Positions 8,642 through 17,732 of a stretch of DNA of 64,000 nt are shown one piece after another. A program made the position numbers and the translations under genes. The notes beneath the pieces were generated by a model. That model saw only the letters and a list, made by a program, of their open reading frames with translations, had not been told where the DNA came from and did not search any database. Position 1 is the stretch's first letter, and the number at the start of each line of letters is the position of its first letter. This stretch comes from JAGHAJ01 sp964559865 [NCBI: uncultured Synergistota bacterium] (GTDB lineage Bacteria; Synergistota; JAGHAJ01), in assembly GCA_964559865.1 (NCBI GenBank), contig CAZLJD010000030.1:161298-225297 (forward strand), given 5' to 3'.

Positions 8642-10087
8642 ATGAACATTAGATTGGTTTTCTTCTTCCTTGGCCGTCTGTTGCTTCTTTTGGGGGTTAG
8701 TATGTCATTTCCTCTGTTTTGGGCGTTCTACTATCATGGAAACGACATACTCCCGTTGGTGTATGCGATGTCCATAACGATTGGTGCGGGCTTTTTATTC
8801 TCGTTTTTGGGAGAGGGTGAAGGTGAGCTTGGGAGAAAGGAAGGGTTTGCCGTTGTGGCCTTTGGTTGGATACTTGCATCTGCTTTTGGTGCCCTTCCCT
8901 ATGTCTTTTCGGGTGTTTTGCCTACATTTACGGATGCCTATTTTGAGGCAATGTCTGGTTTTACCACCACTGGGGCGTCTGTTCTTACGCACATAGAAGG
9001 TTCTCCTTTGGGTATATTATTCTGGCGGGACTTTACGCACTGGCTTGGAGGTATGGGTATTATACTCCTGTCTGTTGCAATCTTGCCTGCACTTGGAGTA
9101 GGGGGTATGCAGCTTGTTGCAGCGGAGGTGCCCGGGCCAGTTGCAGAGAAGTTGCGTCCTCGTATAAAGGAGACTGCAAAACTTCTGTGGATTGTGTATA
9201 TAATTTTGTCTGCTGCGGAGGTATTACTCCTATACTTTGGTGGAATGAATCTGTTTGAATCTCTGTGTCACATGTTTGGCACGATGGCTACAGGTGGCTT
9301 CTCGACTCGTAATGCGAGCATAGGTGCATATCACTCTGTATATGTAGATATTGTGATAATAGTGTTTATGTTTATAGCTGGTGCAAACTTTTCACTTCAC
9401 TACTATGCGCTTAAAGGTAGGCTGAAGGTGTACAAAGATGCAGAGTTTCTCTTTTATACGGTCTTTACTGCCTTTTCCGTTTTGCTAATTACCTTTGATC
9501 TGTGGCATCACCATGTTTACAAGAGTATTGGACAGGATCTGAGATATGCCTCTTTCCAAGCTATATCTATAATGACTACTACGGGATATGCCACGGCTGA
9601 CTTTGGTAAGTGGCCGTATCTTTCGCAGTTTTTCCTTTTGTTTCTCATGTTTGTTGGTGGATGTGCTGGTTCAACAGGTGGCGCTATAAAGCACATAAGG
9701 ATAATGGTTCTACTTAAGGACGGCGTAAGGAGGTTGTACAGGCTCATACATCCTCGTGCGGTAATGCCTATTGTCTTGAACAAAGAGGTTGTCTCGGAAG
9801 AGGTAGTGGCTGACATACATAGTTTTTTCCTGTTGTATATGCTTATGTTTGTGGTGGCTACGATCTATATGAGTTCTCTTGGATTGGATACGATAACGGC
9901 AATATCTTCCGTTGCTGCTACACTTGGCAATATTGGTCCAGGCCTTGCACGAGTTGGCCCGGCACAGAATTATGCGTTTGTGCCAGTAGCAGGCAAGTGG
10001 TTGCTGAGCATGTGCATGCTGCTCGGAAGGCTTGAGATATATACGGTATTGGTTTTGTTGCTTCCTACTACTTGGAGGAAGGTTTGA
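8642..10087 (+). CDS. trkH: Potassium transporter TrkH
   Basis: TrkH is the channel-forming subunit of the Trk potassium uptake system. The 481-residue product is a polytopic membrane protein with four pore-loop repeats; the selectivity segments are visible as TTTGAS, MATGGFST, TTTGYAT and TLGNIGPG. The length is typical. It follows trkA directly, giving a complete Trk system in one operon, and it is followed after 15 bases by coaX. Confidence 0.95.
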   Translation: MNIRLVFFFLGRLLLLLGVSMSFPLFWAFYYHGNDILPLVYAMSITIGAGFLFSFLGEGEGELGRKEGFAVVAFGWILASAFGALPYVFSGVLPTFTDAYFEAMSGFTTTGASVLTHIEGSPLGILFWRDFTHWLGGMGIILLSVAILPALGVGGMQLVAAEVPGPVAEKLRPRIKETAKLLWIVYIILSAAEVLLLYFGGMNLFESLCHMFGTMATGGFSTRNASIGAYHSVYVDIVIIVFMFIAGANFSLHYYALKGRLKVYKDAEFLFYTVFTAFSVLLITFDLWHHHVYKSIGQDLRYASFQAISIMTTTGYATADFGKWPYLSQFFLLFLMFVGGCAGSTGGAIKHIRIMVLLKDGVRRLYRLIHPRAVMPIVLNKEVVSEEVVADIHSFFLLYMLMFVVATIYMSSLGLDTITAISSVAATLGNIGPGLARVGPAQNYAFVPVAGKWLLSMCMLLGRLEIYTVLVLLLPTTWRKV

Positions 10088-10102
10088 GTGGGGTGATCGA
10101 AG

Positions 10103-10876
10103 ATGCTGTTGGTAATGGATGTTGGTAACACGAATACGGTGCTTGGCGTTTTTGAAGATGAGAGGTTGCTGGTCTCTTGGAGGATTTCTACCGAGAGGAA
10201 GAGGATGTCTGGTGAGTACCTTGCCATTCTCGATACTCTGTTTAAGTATGCCCACATCTCTGTAGATTACATAGATGGCATTGCAGTTTCGAGTGTTGTT
10301 CCTCAGATAGACAGAAACCTCAGAGAGTGTTGCAAGGAGCTGTTTGGTAGGGAACCCGTATTTGTCAGGGCGGACATGGACCTTGGGATAGAGGTGGATT
10401 ATGACCCCCCGAGTGGGGTGGGTGCCGATAGGCTTGTTAATGCGGTAGCTGCTTACTTTGTTTATGGGGCGCCTGCCATAGTGGTTGATTTTGGCACTGC
10501 ATCTACCTTTTGTGCAATAGATAGGGGTGGGATCTACAGGGGTGGTGCTATAGCTCCAGGGCTTTTGATATCAAGGGATGCACTCTTTAGCCGTACGGCG
10601 AGGTTGCCCAGTGTCTCTCTTGAAATACCTAAAAGCAGCATAGGGAAGAATGTTGTTGACAGTATTCGTTCGGGGCTTGTCATGGGTTTTGCAGGTATGG
10701 TGGAGGGTATGGTTAGAAGGTTTAAGGAGGAGCTTTCTGGAGATGCAAAGGTGATTGCTACAGGTGGACTCATAGAGCTCGTTGCGGCGAAGACAGATGT
10801 GATAGATGTCGTGGACAAAGAGCTAACACTGAAGGGTTTAAGAATAATATACGAAAGGGTGAAGGTGAACTATTAG
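10103..10876 (+). CDS. coaX: Type III pantothenate kinase
   Basis: CoaX phosphorylates pantothenate, the first step of coenzyme A synthesis. The 257-residue product opens with the phosphate-binding DVGNTNT motif (Asp6), and shows GVGADR (Asp109) and DFGTAS (catalytic-region Asp129), all diagnostic of the type III family. The start ATG at 10103 has GGGGTGATC upstream. The gene sits in the murJ-lysS operon between trkH and dusB. Confidence 0.95.
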   Translation: MLLVMDVGNTNTVLGVFEDERLLVSWRISTERKRMSGEYLAILDTLFKYAHISVDYIDGIAVSSVVPQIDRNLRECCKELFGREPVFVRADMDLGIEVDYDPPSGVGADRLVNAVAAYFVYGAPAIVVDFGTASTFCAIDRGGIYRGGAIAPGLLISRDALFSRTARLPSVSLEIPKSSIGKNVVDSIRSGLVMGFAGMVEGMVRRFKEELSGDAKVIATGGLIELVAAKTDVIDVVDKELTLKGLRIIYERVKVNY

Positions 10877-10907
10877 CTGGTGGAAAGATTTTTGGAGTAA
10901 TAAAAGG

Positions 10908-11885
10908 GTGATCATTGCCCCTATGAGTGGTGTTACAAATATCGTTTTTAGGAAGCTTATGCTGAGGTACGGCGCTGACCTTGTCTTCACTGAGATGGTA
11001 AATGACCGTGGTGTAGTTAATGGCACTAAGAGGTCGATGGAGATACTGCATATTGGGCGTGATGAAGGACCTGTGGGGGTTCAACTTTTTGGGAGAGAAC
11101 CGGATGTTATGGTAGAGGCGTCGGAGATAGCTGTCAGCAGGGGTGCTGTGGTTGTAGATGTCAACATTGGTTGCCCAGTCCCGAAGGTGGTGAAGAGGGG
11201 CAAGGGTGCTTACCTTTTGAGGGAGCCTGAAAGGGTTTCTGATATACTCAGGGCGATGAAGGAAAGGATTTCTGTGCCTGTTACTGCTAAGATTCGGAAG
11301 GGTTGGTATTCTGATGGTAGAGATGGGATCAGAGTGGTGTCGGTTCTTCTGGATGCAGGGGTAGATGCCATTACAGTGCACGCAAGGACTGTTAAGGGTG
11401 GGTATGCGGAGGAAGTAGATCTGGAGTTTATAAGGCGTGTGAGGGAGATGGCAGATGTGCCCGTTGTGGGTAATGGGGGGATACTGACGGTTGACGACGC
11501 TGTGAGGATGGTGGAGTTTACCGGTTGTGACGCTGTGATGCTTGCAAGAGGTGTACTGGGGAATCCCTGGCTCGTTGAGGATGTGAGGAGGGCGCTAAGT
11601 GGGAGGGCGCCAAGAGAGATTTCGAAAGAGGAGTACTTTTCAGTCTTAAGAGATTTTCTGCGTGATTATGTGGAGTTTAAGGGGCAACAGAAGGCATTTA
11701 GAGAGACGAAAAAGTTTATATCTTGGTTTATAAAGGATCTGCCGGGTGCTTCCAGGGTGAGGGACGGTGTAAATAGGGCTGGTAGCTGGGATGAAGTATG
11801 GTATATAATTGATAGGTATGAAAAGAGTATTGATTATAGGTTTTTTAGGGGGAGGAGAAAAGAATGGAAGAAAACGAACTCATAA
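10908..11885 (+). CDS. dusB: tRNA-dihydrouridine synthase (DusB type)
   Basis: Dus enzymes reduce uridine to dihydrouridine in the tRNA D loop using FMN and NADPH. The 325-residue product has the opening APMSGVTN, the catalytic cysteine in NIGCPVPKV (Cys89), the RKGW and HART segments, and the phosphate-binding VGNGGI. The GTG at 10908 is used because GGAG lies ten bases before it and no other start fits; it leaves an N terminus about ten residues shorter than usual. The 3' end overlaps lysS by 22 bases. Confidence 0.92.
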   Translation: MIIAPMSGVTNIVFRKLMLRYGADLVFTEMVNDRGVVNGTKRSMEILHIGRDEGPVGVQLFGREPDVMVEASEIAVSRGAVVVDVNIGCPVPKVVKRGKGAYLLREPERVSDILRAMKERISVPVTAKIRKGWYSDGRDGIRVVSVLLDAGVDAITVHARTVKGGYAEEVDLEFIRRVREMADVPVVGNGGILTVDDAVRMVEFTGCDAVMLARGVLGNPWLVEDVRRALSGRAPREISKEEYFSVLRDFLRDYVEFKGQQKAFRETKKFISWFIKDLPGASRVRDGVNRAGSWDEVWYIIDRYEKSIDYRFFRGRRKEWKKTNS

Positions 11886-13348
11886 GAGTCCGTAAGGAAA
11901 AGCTGTTTAAGATGAGGGAATCGGGCTTTGATCCGTTTGCCATTGATCACTTCTATAAGGATAAGCTCACTGCCGATATTTGGAAGGAGTACGAATACCT
12001 GAAACCTGACGAGGTGGCTGATAAGGAGGTAAGGATAGCAGGCAGACTCGTCTCTTTCAGGAGGCATGGCAGGGCAGCTTTTGGACATGTGATGGATGAT
12101 GCAGGCAAGGTTCAGGTGTACTTTCAGGAGAATAAACTCGGAAAAGAGAGATATGAGTTTTTGAAGAAGATGGTGGACATAGGTGACATACTGGGTATAT
12201 GGGGCAATGTGTTTAGGACGAAAACTGGAGAGATTACTGTTTGGGCAGAGGGTTTTCAGCTTTTAACCAAGGCGATAAGGCCACTGCCAGAGAAGTGGCA
12301 TGGTTTGAAAGACATAGAGATCAGGTACAGACAGAGATATGTAGACCTTGTGGTGAATCCACAGACAAAAGATGTCTTTTTAAAAAGGAGTAAGATCATA
12401 ACTCTTCTGAGGGAATACATGAACAGTCATGGTTTTATAGAGGTAGAGACACCTATACTGCATCCTATACCTGGTGGAGCCAATGCAAGGCCCTTTGTTA
12501 CCCACTTAAATGCGCTTGACCACGATTTTTATCTCAGGATAGCGCCGGAATTGTATCTTAAGAGACTACTTGTTGGGAGCTTTGAGAAGGTGTACGAGAT
12601 AGGTAAAGACTTCAGAAATGAAGGTATGGACATAAAGCACAATCCCGAATTCACGGCAATGGAATTCTACTGGGCTTATGTTAACTACGAAGATGTCATG
12701 AAGTTTACAGAAGACCTCCTGTGCTATGTAGTGAAGGGGGTTACAGGTTCGCTGGAGATAGAGTATCAGGGTAGTAAAATAGATTTTACGCCTCCGTGGA
12801 GACGGTTGCCCATGATAGATGCGGTTAAGGAGTACGCAGGGGTTGACTTTAGGGAGATACATAACTTGGAAGAAGCACTCGAGCGTGCGAAGAGCTCAGG
12901 TATAGAGATAGAGGCAGGAGAGGTTGAGAATGTAGATGAAGTGATGGTGAAGTTCTTTGAGGAGAAGGTGGAAGATAAACTAATTCAGCCCACATTCGTT
13001 ATAGGCTATCCCGTGGCAGTTTCTCCACTTGCAAAGAGGAATCCTGATAATCCAGAGATAACCAACCGCTTTGAGCTTTATATAAATGGCGATGAGATAG
13101 TTAATGCGTTCTCTGAGTTAAACGACCCTTTAGATCAGAGGGAGCGCTTTGAGAAGCAAGCAGCAAAAAGGGCGAAAGGTGATGAGGAGGCTCATGCGAT
13201 GGACGAGGACTTTGTGAGAGCCCTTGAATACGGGATGCCCCCAGCGGGTGGCTGGGGACTTGGCGTCGATAGATTAGTCATGCTGCTTACCAACTCTCGT
13301 TCCATAAGAGATGTTATACTCTTTCCTTTGCTAAAGCCAGAGAAGTGA
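11864..13348 (+). CDS. lysS: Lysyl-tRNA synthetase, class II
   Basis: This enzyme charges tRNA-Lys. The 494-residue protein has the N-terminal OB-fold anticodon domain (about residues 50-150, with the AGRLVSFRRHGRAAFGHV strand region) and the class II catalytic core with motif 1 near FIEVETPIL, motif 2 FRNEGMD and motif 3 GWGLGVDRLVM. The ATG at 11864 has GGGGGAGGAG upstream and overlaps dusB. It is the last gene of the operon; its stop codon touches the stop codon of the convergent secreted protein gene with no base between, so no terminator fits there outside coding sequence. Confidence 0.96.
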   Translation: MEENELIRVRKEKLFKMRESGFDPFAIDHFYKDKLTADIWKEYEYLKPDEVADKEVRIAGRLVSFRRHGRAAFGHVMDDAGKVQVYFQENKLGKERYEFLKKMVDIGDILGIWGNVFRTKTGEITVWAEGFQLLTKAIRPLPEKWHGLKDIEIRYRQRYVDLVVNPQTKDVFLKRSKIITLLREYMNSHGFIEVETPILHPIPGGANARPFVTHLNALDHDFYLRIAPELYLKRLLVGSFEKVYEIGKDFRNEGMDIKHNPEFTAMEFYWAYVNYEDVMKFTEDLLCYVVKGVTGSLEIEYQGSKIDFTPPWRRLPMIDAVKEYAGVDFREIHNLEEALERAKSSGIEIEAGEVENVDEVMVKFFEEKVEDKLIQPTFVIGYPVAVSPLAKRNPDNPEITNRFELYINGDEIVNAFSELNDPLDQRERFEKQAAKRAKGDEEAHAMDEDFVRALEYGMPPAGGWGLGVDRLVMLLTNSRSIRDVILFPLLKPEK

Positions 13349-14011
13349 CTATTGCATCTTTACTGGTATTTTCAGTACCTGTGGCTTTTCGGTAATAGCT
13401 GTCTTTGCGTCTGAACCATAACCGAGTAAAGTAGTGGTCTCTCCTCCAGAGGAGCGCGCCTTTACTATGCCGAAGGGAACCTTGTTGCTCTCCCATATCT
13501 CGGTGTAACCTTCTCCAATAATCTTGATGTGCTTTGCACGAAATGTCCCTGCAGGTACCGTTATGGTTTGGGTACCGAGATCTTCTATCTTTGCTTTTTT
13601 ACCTTTTGTAGGGCTTACTGGTGTTATCATGCTTCCTGCCATTGCAGCCATTTCTGGAGGTAATTCCATTGCTGGTTTTCCATCCTGTTTGAATATGATT
13701 CTCTTTACCTCGATTATGTGCTTGGTTAAAGAATATCTCATGAGTACTTTGCTTATCATCTTTTTGTTCTTTATGGTGGTGCGCATTTCCATCCAGAGAT
13801 ACCTCTTGCCATTTATTGTTTGTTCTCCCACAGCACCTATCCACATTACCATCTTGTGGTTGTTTGTTGTCTGCATGTACTTTACCCATGAGCCTACCTT
13901 TATGTTGTCCGTGTCCATCATCGTTGGCAGCATGGACATACCGTACGCAGATATACTGAATGTTACTACGGCTATCGCTGTTAATATTACTAACATGTTC
14001 AACCTTCTCAT
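13349..14011 (-). CDS. Secreted hypothetical protein
   Basis: The 220-residue product begins with a clear Sec signal peptide (MRRLNMLVILTAIAVVTFS, cleavage probably near residue 23). The mature part is beta-rich, Met- and Lys-rich, and contains a WVKYMQTT strand, a WMEMRTT strand and a late ITVPAGTFRAKHIKI segment of the kind seen in periplasmic lipid- or ligand-binding beta-sandwich proteins. I do not recognise a named family. The ATG at 14011 has AGGAGG eight bases upstream. It is divergent from the glycosyltransferase gene and has its own good promoter. Confidence 0.8.
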   Translation of the reverse strand: MRRLNMLVILTAIAVVTFSISAYGMSMLPTMMDTDNIKVGSWVKYMQTTNNHKMVMWIGAVGEQTINGKRYLWMEMRTTIKNKKMISKVLMRYSLTKHIIEVKRIIFKQDGKPAMELPPEMAAMAGSMITPVSPTKGKKAKIEDLGTQTITVPAGTFRAKHIKIIGEGYTEIWESNKVPFGIVKARSSGGETTTLLGYGSDAKTAITEKPQVLKIPVKMQ

Positions 14012-14049
14012 TTTGCATACCTCCTTTTGATTTTTGATTGCTTACAATA

Positions 14050-14077
14050 ATTATACAGTATGAGGGTTGGTAGTCAA
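14050..14077 (-). promoter_or_regulatory. Promoter of the secreted protein gene
   Basis: On the minus strand TTGACT (14077-14072) and a perfect TATAAT (14055-14050) are separated by 16 bases, about 40 bases upstream of the ATG at 14011. Confidence 0.7.
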
Positions 14078-14088
14078 GTGCCAGTGGT

Positions 14089-14105
14089 GGTGTATAATAT
14101 ACACC
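14089..14105. promoter_or_regulatory. Perfect 17-bp palindrome containing a -10 hexamer
   Basis: GGTGTATA-A-TATACACC is a perfect palindrome with 8-base arms. It contains TATAAT at 14093-14098, a candidate -10 box for the glycosyltransferase gene that starts 17 bases later, and lies close behind the divergent promoter of the secreted protein. A dimeric repressor here could control one or both genes. Confidence 0.5.
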
Positions 14106-14121
14106 TGAAGGGGTGAGTGGA

Positions 14122-15237
14122 ATGAAGTTGCGTCTGTTTTACATTACTGCTGGTATGGGACACAAAGTTGCTGCTGAAGTTATAGCAGATGTGGTACGAC
14201 AGACTGGGATGGAGTGCGAGAGTATCGACTTACTTGGATTTGCCAATCCACTGGTGAGGTGGATGTATAGCAGATTCTATGAAATTATGGAGAGTCATTC
14301 CCATGTTGCCTGTCGTTTGTTTTACAGGTTGGCCAGTTTGATTGGGAGTAACAGGAAGGTATTTTCTCCCATGATTAGAGGTATAGTATATACTATGAGG
14401 AGACCTATGAAGGTTATAAGGGACTGCGATCCGGATCTTGCAGTGTGCACACACTTCCTACCGATCCTTATGCTCTCCTTTATGAAGAAAAAAGGTAGGT
14501 TTCATGGTAAGGTGGTAGCTGTTATCACCGATTACACGCTTCACAGCTTGTGGGTAGATGAGGTGGTGGATCTCTACATTGCACCTAACAGAACTGTAGC
14601 GGATGCACTTGTGGAGAGTGGCATAAGTGACAGTCGGGTAGTTGCCTCTGGCATACCTGTGGCACCGCAGTTCTCTGAGGTTGTCGGCAAAGATAAGCGT
14701 TTGCTCAGAAAAGAACTCTCTATTCCGCAGGATGATTTTGTCGTTCTCTTCGTGGCAAGCGGACTGCCGACCAGAAGATCTCTGAAAATAGTGTCTACGA
14801 TAATGCAGATAGATTTTCCGATGACCTTTGTTGTCGTTGCAGGCAGAGGTAACTCCATGGACAGGCACCTTGAGAAAGTGAAGGCCTCTAACTGCGTTAA
14901 CTTGGTGAAACACGGTTTTGTGAGTGATATACACCGGTTACTGAGAGCTGCAGATCTGATCGTAACGAAGCCCGGTGGACTCACCGTTTCAGAGAGCCTG
15001 GCAGTTGGGTTACCCCTTGTGATGATTTATCCCGTTCCTGAACAGGAGGAAGAGAACATGAGATATGTTGTGTCTGAAGGGGCAGGTGTTTATGTAGAGG
15101 ACTTGAATGAGATTCCTGTTATCATTCGGAGATTTCGTGAAGACCCTGAACTCTATGAGAGTTATGCGACTAATGCAACTCGTATAGGCAAACCCTTTGC
15201 CGTGTTTGAGATAGTGAATAATCTGCTTGAGATGTGA
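14122..15237 (+). CDS. Glycosyltransferase of the MurG/diacylglycerol glucosyltransferase type
   Basis: The 371-residue product belongs to the GT28-like group that includes plant MGDG synthase, bacterial UgtP and MurG. The N-terminal half starts with the glycine-rich GMGHKVAAEVI segment of the MGDG-synthase N domain; the C-terminal half has the nucleotide-sugar-binding KPGGLTVSESLA region. Such enzymes add glucose or galactose to diacylglycerol in the cytoplasmic leaflet. The ATG at 14122 is chosen because AAGGGGTGAG lies just upstream; a GTG three codons earlier is possible. The acceptor and sugar cannot be told from sequence. Confidence 0.85.
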   Translation: MKLRLFYITAGMGHKVAAEVIADVVRQTGMECESIDLLGFANPLVRWMYSRFYEIMESHSHVACRLFYRLASLIGSNRKVFSPMIRGIVYTMRRPMKVIRDCDPDLAVCTHFLPILMLSFMKKKGRFHGKVVAVITDYTLHSLWVDEVVDLYIAPNRTVADALVESGISDSRVVASGIPVAPQFSEVVGKDKRLLRKELSIPQDDFVVLFVASGLPTRRSLKIVSTIMQIDFPMTFVVVAGRGNSMDRHLEKVKASNCVNLVKHGFVSDIHRLLRAADLIVTKPGGLTVSESLAVGLPLVMIYPVPEQEEENMRYVVSEGAGVYVEDLNEIPVIIRRFREDPELYESYATNATRIGKPFAVFEIVNNLLEM

Positions 15238-15247
15238 ATAAGATCCA

Positions 15248-15290
15248 CACTTGGTAGATAGAGTAGATATTTGCCAAGTGCTTTTACTTC
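15248..15290 (+). terminator. Possible terminator after the glycosyltransferase gene
   Basis: CACTTGG at 15248-15254 pairs with CCAAGTG at 15274-15280, followed by a T-rich stretch. The 19-base loop makes it weak. A second small hairpin (AGGGG 15363-15367 with CCCCT 15376-15380, then TTGTTC) lies in the same gap. The rest of the 250-base gap up to the tRNAs shows only the tRNA promoter. Confidence 0.4.
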
Positions 15291-15443
15291 TTTATTGTCT
15301 GAAGAGTCACTTTGAAAGCCTTATGTATCTTAAGCACATTGCCTTTGTTTTGTGGTATTTCCAGGGGTGTATTTGCCCCTTTGTTCTATCATAGGACTGG
15401 TAAATATCTTCGTGCTTGTCTATCCATGTGAGCTAAATCTACC

Positions 15444-15473
15444 TTGACAATCTGTTTGTATGGGTGATATACT
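15444..15473 (+). promoter_or_regulatory. Promoter of the tRNA-Glu/tRNA-Thr unit
   Basis: A perfect TTGACA at 15444-15449 is followed after 18 bases by TATACT at 15468-15473, ending 14 bases before the first tRNA base. Confidence 0.7.
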
Positions 15474-15487
15474 TAACCTGCTATGGT

Positions 15488-15563
15488 GCTCTCATCGTCT
15501 AGCGGCCAAGGACACTGCCCTTTCAAGGCAGCGGCGGGGGTTCGAATCCCCCTGGGAGCGCCA
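15488..15563 (+). tRNA. tRNA-Glu (anticodon UUC)
   Basis: A complete 76-base cloverleaf: acceptor stem GCTCTCA with TGGGAGC (one G-U pair), D arm GTCT/GGAC, anticodon stem CTGCC/GGCAG with loop CTTTCAA giving anticodon TTC, and T arm of five G-C pairs around TTCGAAT. The discriminator G is followed by an encoded CCA. It closely resembles other bacterial tRNA-Glu genes. Confidence 0.96.
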
Positions 15564-15567
15564 AGGG

Positions 15568-15643
15568 GCCGGTGTAGCTCAACTGGTAGAGCAGCGGAAT
15601 CGTAATCCGCGGGTTGTCCGTTCGAGTCGGATCACCGGCTCCA
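15568..15643 (+). tRNA. tRNA-Thr (anticodon CGU)
   Basis: A complete 76-base cloverleaf starts four bases after tRNA-Glu: acceptor GCCGGTG/CACCGGC, D arm GCTC/GAGC, anticodon stem GCGGA/TCCGC with loop ATCGTAA (anticodon CGT, reading ACG), and T arm around TTCGAGT. CCA is encoded. The 3' end lies two bases from the stop codon of the convergent hypE gene. Confidence 0.96.
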
Positions 15644-15645
15644 TT

Positions 15646-16644
15646 TCAGCATATCCTTGGGAGCTGTTCTCCTACGAGTGAGTCTACGATCCGCTTTCCC
15701 CCTATGTTTGTCTTCATTGCGACAATACCGGGGTGCTTGGCTGTAACCTCTCCTATGATTGCTGCGTCTCTGCCAAGGGGGTGTCTTTTCATTGTGTTAA
15801 GTATTTCTTCTGCTGCCTCTGGGGCTGCAAAAAGAAGGAACTTCCCCTCGTTTGCGAGGTACAGCGGATCAAAACCAAGGATCTCGCAGTATGCCTTTAC
15901 ATCGGGTTTGATTGGTATCTTTGACTCCTCTATCTCTATGCCTAAGGTGTTATTAGCCAGAAATTCATTCAACACTGTCCCCAACCCACCTCGGGTTACA
16001 TCTCTCATAGCGTGTATGTCCTTCGTTTTTGGGAGGAGCTCCCTTACCAATGGGTATACAGATGTACAATCACTTCTGAGCCCTTTGGGCAATTCTAGTC
16101 CGTTTCTAAGTGCCATAAGAGTTATAGAGTGTTCGCCCAGGCTACCACTGAGTATTATTTTATCCTTCTCTGATATCCTGTGTGGACCTATATCTATCCC
16201 ATCTGGAATAACACCTATGCCGGCTGTATTAATAAAGATCTTGTCTACCTTTCCCCTTTCCACAACCTTTGTATCGCCTGTGACTATCTCTACCTCGTTC
16301 TCTTTTGCTGTAGCTGATATGGACTTTATTATTTCCTCAAGCGTATCTTCTGAAAGTCCCTCTTCTATTATAAGTGAGAGACTCAAGTACATAGGGGTTG
16401 CACCAACCATGGCAAGGTCGTTTATCGTGCCTGTTACGGAGAGTTTGCCTATGTCTCCCCCGGGAAAGAACAGGGGTGAGACGGTGTGTGAGTCGGTGGT
16501 AAATGCGATCCTTGTTGCAGATATATTGAGTACGGCAGAATCCGTAAGTTGTGAGAGTATAGGATTTCCTATTTTCGGCATCAGTCTGTTTTGAATGAGC
16601 TCCCTACTCAGCTTTCCACCGCTCCCGTGATCTAATGTTATCAT
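15646..16644 (-). CDS. hypE: Hydrogenase maturation protein HypE
   Basis: HypE dehydrates a carboxamide carried on its C-terminal cysteine to a thiocyanate, the source of the cyanide ligands of the [NiFe] hydrogenase iron. The 332-residue product starts with the family pattern LDHGSGGK, shows the ATP-binding region of the PurM/SelD fold (FTTDSHTVSPLFFPGGDIGKL) and the DVTRGGLGTVLNE segment, and ends PRIC, so the essential terminal Cys332 is present. It overlaps hypD by four bases and is the last gene of the hypCDE operon. Confidence 0.97.
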   Translation of the reverse strand: MITLDHGSGGKLSRELIQNRLMPKIGNPILSQLTDSAVLNISATRIAFTTDSHTVSPLFFPGGDIGKLSVTGTINDLAMVGATPMYLSLSLIIEEGLSEDTLEEIIKSISATAKENEVEIVTGDTKVVERGKVDKIFINTAGIGVIPDGIDIGPHRISEKDKIILSGSLGEHSITLMALRNGLELPKGLRSDCTSVYPLVRELLPKTKDIHAMRDVTRGGLGTVLNEFLANNTLGIEIEESKIPIKPDVKAYCEILGFDPLYLANEGKFLLFAAPEAAEEILNTMKRHPLGRDAAIIGEVTAKHPGIVAMKTNIGGKRIVDSLVGEQLPRIC

Positions 16645-17732
16645 ATCACCTTACCTCCATACTTGTAGTAGGCAGCACAACTCCCTTCGGTTGATACCAT
16701 GCAGGGACCTACAGGCTCTAAAGGTGTGCACGCCTTTCCAAAAAGAGGGCACTGATAGGGTTCAATTATCCCTTTGAGGACATCTCCACACCGACATCCG
16801 GGTGGATCTTTACTCTCAAGTTTAGGTATCTGGAATCGCTTTTCTGCGTCTATGTGAGTAAAGTCCCCTTTTAGCTGCATGCCTGACATCGGTATCGTGC
16901 CGATGCCTCTCCACTGTACATCTGTTGTTTGAAATACTTCCTTTAATACTGCTTGTGCTTCTTTGTTTCCCTCCTTCTTTACCACATATCTGTAAGCGTT
17001 TTCCACTGCAGGAGTTCCTTCTGCAATCTGGGATACCATTCGATATATGGCGTACAGGATCTCTGAGGCTTTAAATCCCCCTATAACGGCAGGTTTGTGG
17101 TATCTCTCTGGTATGAAGTGGTAAGGTTTTTCGCCTATTACTACACTCACATGTCCGGGGCACAAGAATCCGTCTATGGCAATATCTTTATCTTCCAACA
17201 GCATTTGCATTACGGGAGGTATTACCTTGTGCATAACCACTATGGATAGGTTTTTTATCCCTTTTTGAACGACCTCTTTTGCCAGCACAGCAGTTGCAGG
17301 TGCTGTAGTCTCGAAACCCACACCCAGAAAGACCACTTCTTTGTCAGGATTGTGCTTAGCGATCTCTATGGAATCTGTTGCTGCATACACTATCTTTACC
17401 GTTGCACCTCTGGCTATAGCCTTTCTCAAAGAGTTGCCGTTGCTACCGGGGACCCTTATCATGTCTCCGTAAGTTGCTATAATGACGCCCTTTTGCTGGC
17501 TCAACCATATAGCTTTATCTATCTCCGATGTCGGTGTTACACACACTGGACATCCAGGTCCGCTGATGAAATTTACTTCCGGGGCGATGGCTTCCCTTAT
17601 GCCATATCTGAACATGTTTACTGTGTGAGTCCCGCAAACTTCCATAAATCGTAGATTTCGGGGTGCTTTTTGCTTTATCTTTTTGATGAGTGTTTCGGTC
17701 CACTCGGGATTGTCCCAGTCAGGAAGACTCAA
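16641..17732 (-). CDS. hypD: Hydrogenase maturation protein HypD
   Basis: HypD is the [4Fe-4S] scaffold protein on which, with HypC, the Fe(CN)2CO unit of [NiFe] hydrogenase is assembled. The 363 residues show all hallmark motifs: CGTH at Cys33, GPGCPVC at Cys61/Cys64, YGDMIRVPGS, VFLGVGFETTAPATA, and a cysteine-rich C terminus (CRCGDVLKG, CPLFGKACTP, GPCMVSTEGSC) that holds the cluster. It overlaps hypC and hypE by four bases on either side, so the three are translated together. Confidence 0.97.
   Translation of the reverse strand: MSLPDWDNPEWTETLIKKIKQKAPRNLRFMEVCGTHTVNMFRYGIREAIAPEVNFISGPGCPVCVTPTSEIDKAIWLSQQKGVIIATYGDMIRVPGSNGNSLRKAIARGATVKIVYAATDSIEIAKHNPDKEVVFLGVGFETTAPATAVLAKEVVQKGIKNLSIVVMHKVIPPVMQMLLEDKDIAIDGFLCPGHVSVVIGEKPYHFIPERYHKPAVIGGFKASEILYAIYRMVSQIAEGTPAVENAYRYVVKKEGNKEAQAVLKEVFQTTDVQWRGIGTIPMSGMQLKGDFTHIDAEKRFQIPKLESKDPPGCRCGDVLKGIIEPYQCPLFGKACTPLEPVGPCMVSTEGSCAAYYKYGGKVI

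Noticed and set aside
15238-15487. T-box or riboswitch in the gap before the tRNAs
   Set aside because: No T-box core or known aptamer sequence; only weak hairpins and the tRNA promoter.
15460-15681. 73-codon plus-strand frame over the tRNAs
   Set aside because: It translates two certain tRNA genes.
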